Below are positions 8,392 through 18,144 of a stretch of 64,000 nt of DNA, piece by piece. A program made the position numbers and the translations under genes. The notes beneath the pieces were generated by a model. That model was given only the letters and a program-made list of their open reading frames with translations, had not been told where the DNA came from and did no database searches. Source of the DNA: Chelativorans intermedius (GTDB lineage: Bacteria; Pseudomonadota; Alphaproteobacteria; Rhizobiales; Rhizobiaceae); contig NZ_JAODNW010000002.1 in the NCBI RefSeq assembly GCF_025398255.1, forward strand, positions 248,001 through 312,000, given 5' to 3'. Numbering within the stretch: the stretch's first letter is position 1; every line of letters starts with the position of its first letter.

Positions 8392-10844
8392 CGCGGATCA
8401 GCCGTGACAACGGAAATGGCTTGAGATTGGAGCACGAGCGTTCCAACCTCCGGAAACCCATCGTGGACGACAATGGTCACGCCCCCAGCCTGAAAGCTGA
8501 CGCCGCCGCCGCCCTGCATGTTCACACCTTCAATCTGCAGGCTCGCCGGCACCCGCAGCTCCAGCCGGTCGTTCACCGATGCAAACCCATTGATCAGGAT
8601 CGTACGCGGAATGCCGGGCGGAACGTTCAGGAATACGGCAGGCTCGATCACGATGCGGTCGGCGAACCGGTCCAGGGGCAGCGAAAGTCCGAGGCTGACG
8701 CCAAGCATCGAGCAGACAACCAGCGTATCCGCACCGGCATCGGCGAAAACCGTCAGGCCGTCGCCGACATCGAACATGTAGATTGCATCGTCCTCCCGCC
8801 CCGCATGGACGTTCACCGCTTCTGTCGTCTCATCCCTGCCGATGCGGATGAGATCGTCATCATGGCTGAAATAGAGCCACTCTTCGTCTTCGGGGATGGG
8901 CCGCTCAGCAGCTTTCCCGGTTCGCCGCTCAAGGGAGCTGCTGAGTGACAGGCCGGCCTGCGGATCGCGCATTTCGGCGCAATCCGGGTCGAGTTGCACG
9001 GGTTCTGCTGGATGGCCGCCATATGTCCGTGGTTCGCCAAGCCGCCAATCCACGGGCTGCGCAGGACCCGGCTGCACGGTCCTTGCCGCCTCGGCGGGCA
9101 CGTGGTCTTCCCCGACAAGGATCACCGAATCCCAGTCGAAAGGCGTGGACAGCCAATCGTCCGAGCGATGAAGGGAGATGTCGGCGGCCCCGGCCCTGAT
9201 CAAGACAGCCCCGTTCTGTTGGTCGCCGTAGGAAACGGATGCGTTCTCGGGGAGGCGCAATATCAGCCGATCGTTCACCGGGTTGAACGAATGGAAGGAA
9301 AATTTCCGGCGATGCCCCGGCGCGACGGCCTCGAACATGGCAGGTGCGACAATCACGGTGTCCGCGTCGATATCGGGGCCTGCCCAGGAGCCGAGACCCA
9401 GGGTCAGGGAAAGCCCGTCGGGCGCCGGCGTGCAGAGCACGAACGTGTCCGCACCGGCCTCGCCATCGAACATCAGGCCGGAAATCGCCTCATAGATATA
9501 GATGAGGTCGTCGCCTGCCCCGGTGTGCACCAGACCGGTCGACGGCCGATTGCGGTGGACGACAACATCGTCCTGCCCGCTGTACTCAAGGCCGCGGTCC
9601 TTATCCCAAGCATACATCGGGCGCGGCGTGGCCGGGTCGGAAATTGCATCGGGTGCGGGGCAGGAACGGAAACTGGCCAGATCGCCGCTCCCGCCGCCCG
9701 CCAGCGTCACCGCCCGGGCGGTGACACGCATTTCCCCCTCGATTGTTTCAGGGGGAGAGAAACCAAGATCCGGCAGTGGGATGCGCCCTCCGTCTGCCGT
9801 TGCAATCGAAACGGCCTCATGAATGGCATCGTCAATCCGCCCGGCAACAAGGGCCGGATAAAGCTCGATGCGCACGCGGCCGATCCGGATCGGCAGAACG
9901 GTCCGAAAAAGGCTGGTCCCGAACGAGACGTCGCTTCCCTCCGGAACGCGTATGACGACACGATCGGTGACGGGATTGAATTCGTGAATGGCAATCCGGG
10001 CGGCTTCTCCGGGAGATTCGGCGAAGACGCTCGTGTCGATGAACACCGTGTCGGCAGCCAGATCATAGGGGCCGAGAACCACTGTGGTGGTCACCTCGCC
10101 GATGGCGCACAACAGGACCGTATCGCCGCCATTCTCGGCCAGCACCTGCGTGGCCACCTTTGGACCGTCCACATAGATCAGGTCGTCGCCGGCGCCGGCG
10201 AAATGGTTGTTGGCAATGCTGCCGGGATCGATGCGGATGATGTCGCTGTCGTGCGAATAGAACACCGAGGAACCCTCGGCCTCCACGCTTGTGGGAGGTA
10301 CGACGTTTGGGCGCGAAAAATCCACCTCGGCAGGCCGCGACGCACAGGAAAGCTGATTGGGCAGGTCGTCATCGGGTCCCGTCTTGCCGCGGGCCTCCGG
10401 CAACCCCCCTTGTCCACCAGACGTATCCTTGCCGGTGACGCGAAGGATCGTCAGCAGATTTTCGTCGATGCCGCCGGCCTCATCGAGGCCGCGAGACCGG
10501 CGGAAGGCCCTCACCGCCGCCCGCGTCTTCTGCCCATAGATGCCGTCAACGGGGCCAGGCTCGAAGCCCAGTTCGGCCAGACGTCGCTGAACGAAACCCA
10601 CAGTGGATCGATCAGGCCGTTCGAAGCTCGGAACGACGGACTGGGATTTTTCCCGGTCCCGGGGTTTCTTGGCAAGGCAGACGTTTTCCACACAAGCATG
10701 GTAGGCGGGGTCTTCATTGCCGGACGAGCGGGCAAGGCACGCCCAGACGCATCGCTGCAGCTCCATCTCGTCTCCCGATTGAGCGAGAGCCGGTGCGGTC
10801 TGCGCAAGAGCGATCGCCACCACAAACAGGATCGGCACACGCAT
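8388..10844 (-). CDS. Secreted protein: PG-binding domain plus three acidic repeats
   Basis: An 818-residue exported protein. Residues 1-22 are a signal peptide. A small four-Cys module follows (Cys32, 36, 51, 56), then a peptidoglycan-binding type 1 domain at about 79-135 (VQRRLAELGF, DGIYGQKT). Three copies of a 140-residue acidic domain follow at about 193-329, 421-560 and 656-795. Each has GAGDDLIY- or EDDAIY-type turns, G-[GA]-DT-x-x-[LV]-C, and an FNPVxDR-type strand. Each unit carries a Cys pair: 167/246, 395/471 and 622/711. ATG 10844 was chosen because it starts the signal peptide; a longer reading to 11069 has no signal sequence. Likely wall-associated; function unknown. Confidence 0.75.
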   Translation of the reverse strand: MRVPILFVVAIALAQTAPALAQSGDEMELQRCVWACLARSSGNEDPAYHACVENVCLAKKPRDREKSQSVVPSFERPDRSTVGFVQRRLAELGFEPGPVDGIYGQKTRAAVRAFRRSRGLDEAGGIDENLLTILRVTGKDTSGGQGGLPEARGKTGPDDDLPNQLSCASRPAEVDFSRPNVVPPTSVEAEGSSVFYSHDSDIIRIDPGSIANNHFAGAGDDLIYVDGPKVATQVLAENGGDTVLLCAIGEVTTTVVLGPYDLAADTVFIDTSVFAESPGEAARIAIHEFNPVTDRVVIRVPEGSDVSFGTSLFRTVLPIRIGRVRIELYPALVAGRIDDAIHEAVSIATADGGRIPLPDLGFSPPETIEGEMRVTARAVTLAGGGSGDLASFRSCPAPDAISDPATPRPMYAWDKDRGLEYSGQDDVVVHRNRPSTGLVHTGAGDDLIYIYEAISGLMFDGEAGADTFVLCTPAPDGLSLTLGLGSWAGPDIDADTVIVAPAMFEAVAPGHRRKFSFHSFNPVNDRLILRLPENASVSYGDQQNGAVLIRAGAADISLHRSDDWLSTPFDWDSVILVGEDHVPAEAARTVQPGPAQPVDWRLGEPRTYGGHPAEPVQLDPDCAEMRDPQAGLSLSSSLERRTGKAAERPIPEDEEWLYFSHDDDLIRIGRDETTEAVNVHAGREDDAIYMFDVGDGLTVFADAGADTLVVCSMLGVSLGLSLPLDRFADRIVIEPAVFLNVPPGIPRTILINGFASVNDRLELRVPASLQIEGVNMQGGGGVSFQAGGVTIVVHDGFPEVGTLVLQSQAISVVTADPR

Positions 10845-11081
10845 GTTCCTGGCCTCCCGGGGCGATGCTCCCAACGACAGCCCGCTGTGGCTCGCCCGTG
10901 GTGCGCGCGCCCCATGGGGGAATGCCGGCTTGCACAACGCCAGCGGTGAAAGACTTCGGCGCGCGCACCAGTATGCAGAATGGCAAGACCATGCGCGGCC
11001 CACATGTCCCAAATGGGCTACGCCGCCCCCAAACCTCTCTCTGGGCGTGATCGGCGGCGCAGCGCACAACGGAATGGTGAT
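10845..11081. promoter_or_regulatory. Promoter-bearing gap upstream of the repeat-protein operon
   Basis: This 237-bp gap separates the end of the LuxR-type regulator (11082) from the start of the secreted repeat-protein genes, all read leftward. It should hold the promoter for the downstream four-gene run. No convincing -35/-10 pair or dyad could be picked by eye. Confidence 0.3.
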
Positions 11082-12194
11082 TCAGCGCAGCCGGATTCTC
11101 TGGACGAGCGCCACCAGCTCGCTTTGCCGGTGCGTGCCGGTCTTTGCGAAGATCGCCTTCAGGTGATTGCGCACGGTGCCGGTGGCAATCGACAGCGACT
11201 CGGCGGTTTCCTGAACGTTGCGTCCGACCGCCATTCTGGTCGCAACAGCGGCCTCGGATGCCGTCAGCTTGAAGAGCCTGCGCAGCCTCTCCTCCGGTGG
11301 CGCCTTGCGAGGCCCCAGACCCGTTGCCACAAGCAGCGCGCGCGTTCCGACAAACACATCCTGCAGGAGTCCTGAGGTTGGCAGCGCCTCGACCAGCAAT
11401 CCTCCTCCGGCTTCAGCACTTCCGATCAGAATTGGCTCCTCAGTGACGGTGCCGCTGGGAAAGGGTGGAGCAAGCACTGCCGCGACAAGGCCCTGCAGCC
11501 TCAGATCATCATTGCGCCTGACGGCCCGGAGGCGGCCGCAGTGAAGCTCCAGTTCGCCGCCCAGCAATGCCTCGGCGGCATCGTTCAACTGGCTGACGCG
11601 GCCCCGCATGTCGACGATGAAGGCGGCACGTTCGAGATGCTGCAGGGTTGCCAGCACCGAATCTGCCTGGCGCTGTGACAGCAGCTGCGCAAGCGAGACG
11701 GCCCGCTTGAGATGCGGCCGCCATGCAGAGAGTCTTGCCGCTTCGGTGCGCGTGAAGGCGCCCTGCCGCGCATTGCGAAGAAGCGCCAGAGCAAGCAGGC
11801 TTTCCCCGCACGCGAAACCCACAGCCGACCACCATGGCAGGTCCCAGGGCCGCAGCCACTCGTTGTAGTAGCTTTCCTTCTGCCTCTCTTCCTCCGTTGA
11901 AACGTCATGCTCGATGAGAACGCATCGGCCCGTCTTCAAGAGCGGCCATCCCCTGCGGCCGCGAAGGTCATGCGCGTACCAACCTCCCTCAACGAAATCC
12001 GTGAGGGGATCGCGAAGCTCCGGCGACATCGGCGGTGCGATGAGTGTTTCCTTCACGTTGTCGATGGCAAAGCAGCAGCCGACCGCATCGACACTGCGCG
12101 CAAGATCCTGGAGAATATCCGGCCAAAGCTGCGGTGCGACAGCCGCATCATAAAGGCGCAGAAGCCGTCTCTCGTCCGCCTGGGATAGTGACAT
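11082..12194 (-). CDS. LuxR-family transcriptional regulator
   Basis: A 370-residue DNA-binding regulator. The C-terminal LuxR/GerE helix-turn-helix covers about 305-365 (LTASEAAVATRMAVGRN, then SIATGTVRNHLKAIFAKTG). The N-terminal 280 residues show a PAS-like sensor region around residues 185-215 (FIVDMRGRVSQLNDAAEALL) and no response-regulator receiver domain. The same architecture occurs in orphan LuxR proteins of rhizobia. It lies immediately upstream of the secreted repeat-protein genes in the same direction, so it is the best candidate for their regulator (inference from position). The ligand is unknown. Confidence 0.8.
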   Translation of the reverse strand: MSLSQADERRLLRLYDAAVAPQLWPDILQDLARSVDAVGCCFAIDNVKETLIAPPMSPELRDPLTDFVEGGWYAHDLRGRRGWPLLKTGRCVLIEHDVSTEEERQKESYYNEWLRPWDLPWWSAVGFACGESLLALALLRNARQGAFTRTEAARLSAWRPHLKRAVSLAQLLSQRQADSVLATLQHLERAAFIVDMRGRVSQLNDAAEALLGGELELHCGRLRAVRRNDDLRLQGLVAAVLAPPFPSGTVTEEPILIGSAEAGGGLLVEALPTSGLLQDVFVGTRALLVATGLGPRKAPPEERLRRLFKLTASEAAVATRMAVGRNVQETAESLSIATGTVRNHLKAIFAKTGTHRQSELVALVQRIRLR

Positions 12195-12496
12195 GTCTTT
12201 CTCTCCCCCGCTGCTTGCAGCATAGGGAAGCGGGCAATGCGGTGCACCTGCCCAAAGGCATTAGACCGAACGAGCAGGCCGCCTTCGCAAGCCTCTGCGC
12301 CAAACTCGGCGAGGGGCAGCAGGAACTGAGATTTGGCGGCACCGACGCCGCAAACAGCCCGGCCTGATTCTACGAGCACGGCCATGGCGTCCAGAAAGAC
12401 ACGGCGCAAACCATCGAGCTCCATCGCCAGAAACCAGGGGAGCGCCTTGCAGTGATGCGGAGTGGTTTCTGCCGGGGCTCGCGTTTTCGACAGCGC
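12195..12496. other. Intergenic region, no gene recognised
   Basis: About 300 bp between the LuxR-type gene and the diguanylate cyclase. A minus-strand reading frame runs through part of it into the regulator, but it has no recognisable domain and no ribosome-binding site. No repeats or clear terminator seen. Confidence 0.4.
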
Positions 12497-13450
12497 CTAG
12501 GCCACCTGCGGGGTCACCGTTGCAAGGCTTGAGGCGCGCACACAGTTGCGTCCCTCATCCTTGGCCCGGTAGAGCGATTTGTCGGCACGGGCCAGCGTTT
12601 CGCCGGCGTCGCTGTCGGCAATGTCGAACTCGCTCACACCGAGGCTCGCCGTCAGCGAAAACCGGCTCTTGCCCGCGGCAATCGTGCAGCTGTGCATGGC
12701 GGTGCGGATCCGCTCCGCCATCATGATCGCACCCCATTCGTCCGTCTGCGAGAGGATGATGGCGAATTCCTCGCCGCCGATGCGGGCCACATGGTCGTGG
12801 CGGCGCGCAACGCGCTTGAGCTGCCGCGCCGTGACCCTCAACGCTTCGTCTCCGGCCGCGTGGCCGTGGGTATCGTTGATGCTCTTGAAATGGTCGAGGT
12901 CGAGGAGAATGAGACTCGCCTTCATCTCCCCCCGCCGTACGAGATTGAGCGTCTTGTCCGCCAGCTCCATGAACTTCCAGCGGTTCTTGAGCCCCGTCAG
13001 CTCGTCCGTCTCGGCAAGTCTCCTGAGCTTCAGTTCGAGCAGCTTGCGCTCGGTAATGTCCTGGTGCGAGATGACCGCACCGACGCGGGCGGTGCCATCT
13101 TCGCCCGGATCAAGGACAAGCGGGGTCACCCGCCCCAGAAACCACCGCCGCTCGTCCGGCGCATGGCAAGGATATTCGGCCTCGAAGTGCTCCCGGCTTC
13201 CCGTCAAGACATCGCGGACGGCCTGGCCGAACCGCCGGGCGGGGCTTTGGCCCGAACTGGCGGCCCTGAAACAGACCTCGGCATAGTTGACGCCGAGATA
13301 GGAGCCGCTTCCCCCGTTCTGCCGCGCAAACCGGCGCCAGGCCTCGTTGGTCGCAACAATCGTGCCGTTCTCGTCAACCACGCAAATGCTGGCTGTCAAC
13401 GCATCGAGGACAGCGTCCGCCAGCTGGTGTCTCGAGAGCCAGTCCGTCAT
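12497..13450 (-). CDS. PAS-GGDEF diguanylate cyclase
   Basis: This cytoplasmic enzyme makes cyclic di-GMP from two GTP. It has 317 residues: a PAS domain at about 10-130 (SICVVDENGTIVATNEAW, then a PAC-type DITERK) and a GGDEF domain at about 145-305. The active-site loop reads GGEEF at 225-229, a catalytically competent variant. The inhibitory I-site RxxD is present five residues upstream (Arg216-Asp219), so product feedback is expected. DLDHFKSIND (about 184-193) binds the metal/phosphates. No transmembrane segment, so it senses a cytosolic signal. It stands upstream of, and in the same direction as, the LuxR/repeat-protein run. Confidence 0.9.
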   Translation of the reverse strand: MTDWLSRHQLADAVLDALTASICVVDENGTIVATNEAWRRFARQNGGSGSYLGVNYAEVCFRAASSGQSPARRFGQAVRDVLTGSREHFEAEYPCHAPDERRWFLGRVTPLVLDPGEDGTARVGAVISHQDITERKLLELKLRRLAETDELTGLKNRWKFMELADKTLNLVRRGEMKASLILLDLDHFKSINDTHGHAAGDEALRVTARQLKRVARRHDHVARIGGEEFAIILSQTDEWGAIMMAERIRTAMHSCTIAAGKSRFSLTASLGVSEFDIADSDAGETLARADKSLYRAKDEGRNCVRASSLATVTPQVA

Positions 13451-13566
13451 CCTTGCCGCCTCCCCGCGCGAGAGGAGTAGCGGAAGGTCATGAAGGAAGC
13501 GTTGATTGTTCGACTAAATATTACGGAACCCCCGCACGCCCGGCGCTCGAGACCATTCCGGCAAAC

Positions 13567-13694
13567 AAAAAGCGCCTGCCGGGGGAGGAGGTCCGGCAGG
13601 CGCTCTTATGAATGGCCAGCACTGTGGGAGGAGGAGGAAGAATGCTGGCCAAGCTCGGCGGGGATGGGAGGAGGAGAACCCCGTCGAGAACTTG
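13567..13694 (-). ncRNA. alpha-r14/suhB-like small RNA, copy 1
   Basis: A trans-acting sRNA candidate of about 125 nt transcribed leftward. Three consecutive hairpins are visible: 13654-13663/13679-13688, 13613-13621/13643-13651 and 13571-13582/13593-13604. The last is a perfect 12-bp stem followed by a T-run (A-run 13567-13571 on the plus strand), so it doubles as a Rho-independent terminator. In the RNA every loop exposes CCUCCUCC(C), complementary to Shine-Dalgarno sequences. This three-hairpin anti-SD layout is the hallmark of the rhizobial alpha-r14 family (NfeR1-type) and suggests translation control of transporter mRNAs. The 5' end is estimated from the -10 box. Confidence 0.88.
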
Positions 13695-13700
13695 GCGCGT

Positions 13701-13729
13701 ACATAATCGCTTCCTGCCCGGTTTTGAAG
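13701..13729 (-). promoter_or_regulatory. Promoter of sRNA copy 1
   Basis: On the minus strand CTTCAA (13724-13729) and TTATGT (13701-13706) are separated by exactly 17 bp. The same arrangement (CTTCAA-17-CTATGT) stands before the second copy, which supports it as the sigma-70-type promoter even though the -35 box is imperfect. Confidence 0.7.
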
Positions 13730-13733
13730 AGCA

Positions 13734-13783
13734 TGAATGCATAGCTCCCTTGCATTTTTGTGCAGTGCGTCATTCCGGCGCAG
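13734..13783 (-). promoter_or_regulatory. 50-bp invariant block upstream of sRNA copy 1
   Basis: These 50 bases are identical to 16990-17039 upstream of the second sRNA copy, while the transcribed parts have diverged. The block begins 5 bp upstream of the -35 box. It contains dyads TGCA-CAAAAA-TGCA and ATGCA-N9-TGCAT (minus strand), consistent with a regulator-binding element, possibly a LysR-type T-N11-A box (inference). Confidence 0.65.
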
Positions 13784-14139
13784 TCCGTTCCGCCGCCTGT
13801 CCGCGCTCCGGCCATGCTGGACGTCTTCTACCACTTGTGCAAGGTTACGAATCGCTGCGGACCGTCCAAGGCAACCGCAGGGCCGGCGCTCAGGCAATGC
13901 CCCCGGTTCCCGGGGGCGCCGGCTTTCGCGGGTGTGCCCTGAATAGGCTATGCCGGGTTTGCCTTGGGTTCCACTTCTGAGCGGGTGGAGCCATCATTCG
14001 CACTTCGACGAATCGATTTTTCATTTGATGTCCGCGTCCGTGCGGTTCGGAGTGTTTTGGATCGCAACGGGAACACCCATCGCGCCGGGCGGCCTTGTTG
14101 TCCATCGCGGCCAGGATGGTCGGCTGACGGCACAAACGC
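13784..14139. other. Intergenic region with GC-rich hairpin
   Basis: No gene was recognised. A stem CCCCGG/CCGGGG with a short loop lies near 13899-13916, in a stretch that resembles dispersed GC-rich intergenic repeats. Upstream sequence of the decayed dehydratase could extend into the right end, but no N terminus could be placed. Confidence 0.35.
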
Positions 14140-14802
14140 TCAACGAATGGGGCGAGGCGACGCTGGAATGGAAGACACGAGCAGTGACGGGCGCGATCGA
14201 AGATCTCGCGCCGTTCGTCGTCGCCGAGAATCCGATGCGGATCGAGCATCTCTCTGCCCGGATGGCGCGGGCCACTCAGGCCGCTTTTCATCGAGGAGCC
14301 GATCCAGCCCGGCGATGTATCGGCGATGGCCGATCTTGCGCGCCGCGTTGACTGCCCGCATGCGACCGGCGAGCGCCTGTTCACGCTGCGCGAGTTCTTG
14401 GACCTGGCAGAGAAGCGGGCAGTCGCCTACGTACAGCCGGGCCTGGCTCAATGCGGCGGCCTGTCCGGCGGACGCCGGATCGCCGCCATTGCACAAGCGG
14501 CGCATATGCGCGTGGCGCCTCACAACCCGACGGGACCCGTAGCGGGAGCGGTGGCGCTGCATGTCGACTTTGCGACACCGAACTTCGTTATCCAGCAGGA
14601 GGCGGTGGGCGTCGTTCCCTGGTTCGAGGAGATATGTTCGAGCTATCCCCTTGCGCTCAACAAAGGGGCATGGCAGGTGCCGACCTCCCCGGGGCTTGGA
14701 ATTGAAGTGGACGAGAAAGCAGCCGCCCGCCATCCGTTCGAGAAGGAACGGACTCCCGCCTTGGATGCCATTCTGTCCGACGGTCGTATCGCGAACTGGT
14801 AA
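14140..14802 (+). pseudogene. Mandelate racemase/galactonate dehydratase-type enzyme, deleted
   Basis: Remains of an enolase-superfamily sugar-acid dehydratase. The N-terminal capping-domain segment [20 protein letters not shown] is readable at about 14148-14207. From about 14281 the C-terminal barrel continues in a different frame with FIEEP, ATGERLFT, VQPGLAQCGG and the catalytic-loop segment APHNPTGPV, ending at TAA 14800-14802. About 130 residues of the barrel, including the metal-ligand strands, are missing at the junction near 14275, and the frame changes there. It therefore cannot be functional. It sits between the two sRNA copies. Confidence 0.8.
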
Positions 14803-16784
<1,982 letters not shown>

Positions 16785-16822
16785 GCTGGCTGAGCGTTCA
16801 ACCGTCGCGTCGCAAGGTGGAT

Positions 16823-16950
16823 AAAAAAGCGCCTGCCGGGGGAGGAGGTCCGGCAGGCGCCTTTAGAAATGGCCAGCGCTTTGGGAGGAGGAGAAGTGCT
16901 GGCCAAGCTCGCCAGGGCTTGGGAGGAGGAAGAGCCCCGTCGAGAACTTG
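16823..16950 (-). ncRNA. alpha-r14/suhB-like small RNA, copy 2
   Basis: Second anti-SD sRNA gene, same orientation and architecture as copy 1. The terminator stem is 16829-16839/16850-16860 with A-run 16823-16828 (T-run in the RNA). The middle hairpin TGGCCAGCGCTT/AAGTGCTGGCCA is 16870-16881/16894-16905. A 5' hairpin (about 16908-16945) follows. All three loops read CCUCCUCCC in the RNA. Several stem differences from copy 1 are compensatory or G-U, so the structure is under selection. Both RNAs probably base-pair with Shine-Dalgarno regions of overlapping sets of mRNAs. Confidence 0.88.
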
Positions 16951-16956
16951 ACCCTT

Positions 16957-16985
16957 ACATAGGCGCTCAAAGGCGCCTTTTGAAG
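16957..16985 (-). promoter_or_regulatory. Promoter of sRNA copy 2
   Basis: On the minus strand CTTCAA (16980-16985) and CTATGT (16957-16962) are 17 bp apart, exactly as at copy 1. The spacer itself differs between the copies, which argues that the two hexamers are the conserved elements. Confidence 0.7.
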
Positions 16986-16989
16986 GGCT

Positions 16990-17039
16990 TGAATGCATAG
17001 CTCCCTTGCATTTTTGTGCAGTGCGTCATTCCGGCGCAG
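16990..17039 (-). promoter_or_regulatory. 50-bp invariant block upstream of sRNA copy 2
   Basis: Identical over 50 bases to 13734-13783. It begins 5 bp upstream of the -35 box and ends where the two loci lose similarity. See copy 1 for the dyads. The pair also provides direct repeats for recombination. Confidence 0.65.
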
Positions 17040-17181
17040 CCATCCGCCCGCCGCGCAAAGGAAAGCCGTGCCAACGTCGCGGATATTGCCGCGCCGGCCA
17101 AGGCGGGGCATATCAGCATGCATGGTGCCTCCGCCCGCTGCGGCTGGATGGGGTGCAGCGAAACAACCAGCGGAGCCTGTG

Positions 17182-18096
17182 ATGATGAATGTGCCCTCGC
17201 CTGCCATTTCCGGCGTCTTTGCAGCGGCCGCCACGCCCGTGGGAGAGGACCTTTCGCCCGATCTCGCTCTCTTCAAGACCCATTGCCGGCGGCTCATGGA
17301 CCAGGGATGCGACGGGCTGGCCGTGCTCGGCACGACTGGCGAGGCGAACTCCTTCTCGCGCGCCGAGCGCCGCAGCATTCTCGAGGCGGCCCTGGAGGCG
17401 GGGCTTGAGCCCGGTCACCTCATCCCCGGCACGGGCACGCCCGCCATTCCCGACACGGTGGCGCTCACGAAGGATGCGTTGGAGCTCGGCATTACGCGCG
17501 TGCTCATGCTGCCGCCCTTCTACTACAAGGGGGTAAGCGACGATGGCCTCTTCGCCGCCTATGCCGAGATCATCGAGCGTGTGGGCGACGCACGGCTCCA
17601 GGTGCTTCTCTATCACATCCCGCAAATGTCCGGTGTGGCGCTGTCCGTGCCGCTCATCGAGCGGCTTGCCGCCGCCTATCCGGGCACGGTGGTGGGCATC
17701 AAGGATTCGGGCGGCGACATCGAGAACATGAAGGCGGTGCTTGCCGCCGTGCCAGGCTTTGCCGTGCTCTCGGGCGCCGACCCGCTGATGCTGCCGCTGC
17801 TTGACGCCGGCGGTGCCGGCTGCATTACCGCCACGGCCAACCTTATCGCGCCGGATCTGCGTACCGTCTTCGACCATTTCGCGGATCCGGCGAGAGCGGA
17901 CGAGGTCGCCGCCACCCAGGAGCGCATCGTCGCCTGGCGCACCCTTGCCAATCGCTATCCCCAGATCCCCTCGATCAAGGCCATGCTCGCGGCGCGGACC
18001 GGCAAGGCCGCCTGGCGCCGCGTGCGCCCGCCGTTGAGCCCCCTTGACGACACCCAGGCGGCCGATCTGCGCTCTGCCATGGCGGAACTGGCCTGA
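17182..18096 (+). CDS. DHDPS-family lyase/aldolase
   Basis: A class I aldolase-superfamily enzyme of 304 residues acting through a Schiff base on a 2-oxo acid. The Schiff-base Lys174 (GIKDSGG), Tyr144 (LLYHIP) and the GTTGEANS loop (about 50-57) are present. The family includes dihydrodipicolinate synthase, N-acetylneuraminate lyase, KDG aldolase and 4-hydroxy-2-oxoglutarate-type aldolases. As the neighbours are a sugar oxidoreductase and an AraC regulator rather than lysine genes, a sugar-acid aldolase role is more likely than DapA. ATG 17182 was chosen over a longer reading that runs back through the sRNA upstream region. It converges with the next gene. Confidence 0.85.
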   Translation: MMNVPSPAISGVFAAAATPVGEDLSPDLALFKTHCRRLMDQGCDGLAVLGTTGEANSFSRAERRSILEAALEAGLEPGHLIPGTGTPAIPDTVALTKDALELGITRVLMLPPFYYKGVSDDGLFAAYAEIIERVGDARLQVLLYHIPQMSGVALSVPLIERLAAAYPGTVVGIKDSGGDIENMKAVLAAVPGFAVLSGADPLMLPLLDAGGAGCITATANLIAPDLRTVFDHFADPARADEVAATQERIVAWRTLANRYPQIPSIKAMLAARTGKAAWRRVRPPLSPLDDTQAADLRSAMAELA

Positions 18097-18144
18097 GGCG
18101 AGAGCTCGTGCCCGCCGGCGGCGCCGTTGACGGCTGTCAACGTC

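Noticed and set aside
8388-10844. Classical RTX toxin
   Set aside because: The nonapeptide tandem array and C-terminal type I secretion signal are missing, and a Sec signal peptide is present instead.
8994-10949. Plus-strand open frame of 651 codons
   Set aside because: It is the antisense of the secreted repeat protein, which has a signal peptide, PG-binding domain and internal repeats.
13583-13675. Repeated GGGAGGAGG as ribosome-binding sites on the plus strand
   Set aside because: Each copy sits in a hairpin loop and no start codon with a coding frame follows; the minus-strand reading as anti-SD loops explains all copies.
17182-18096. Housekeeping dihydrodipicolinate synthase (dapA)
   Set aside because: No lysine-biosynthesis neighbours and the context is sugar redox enzymes and an AraC regulator, so only the broader family was called.
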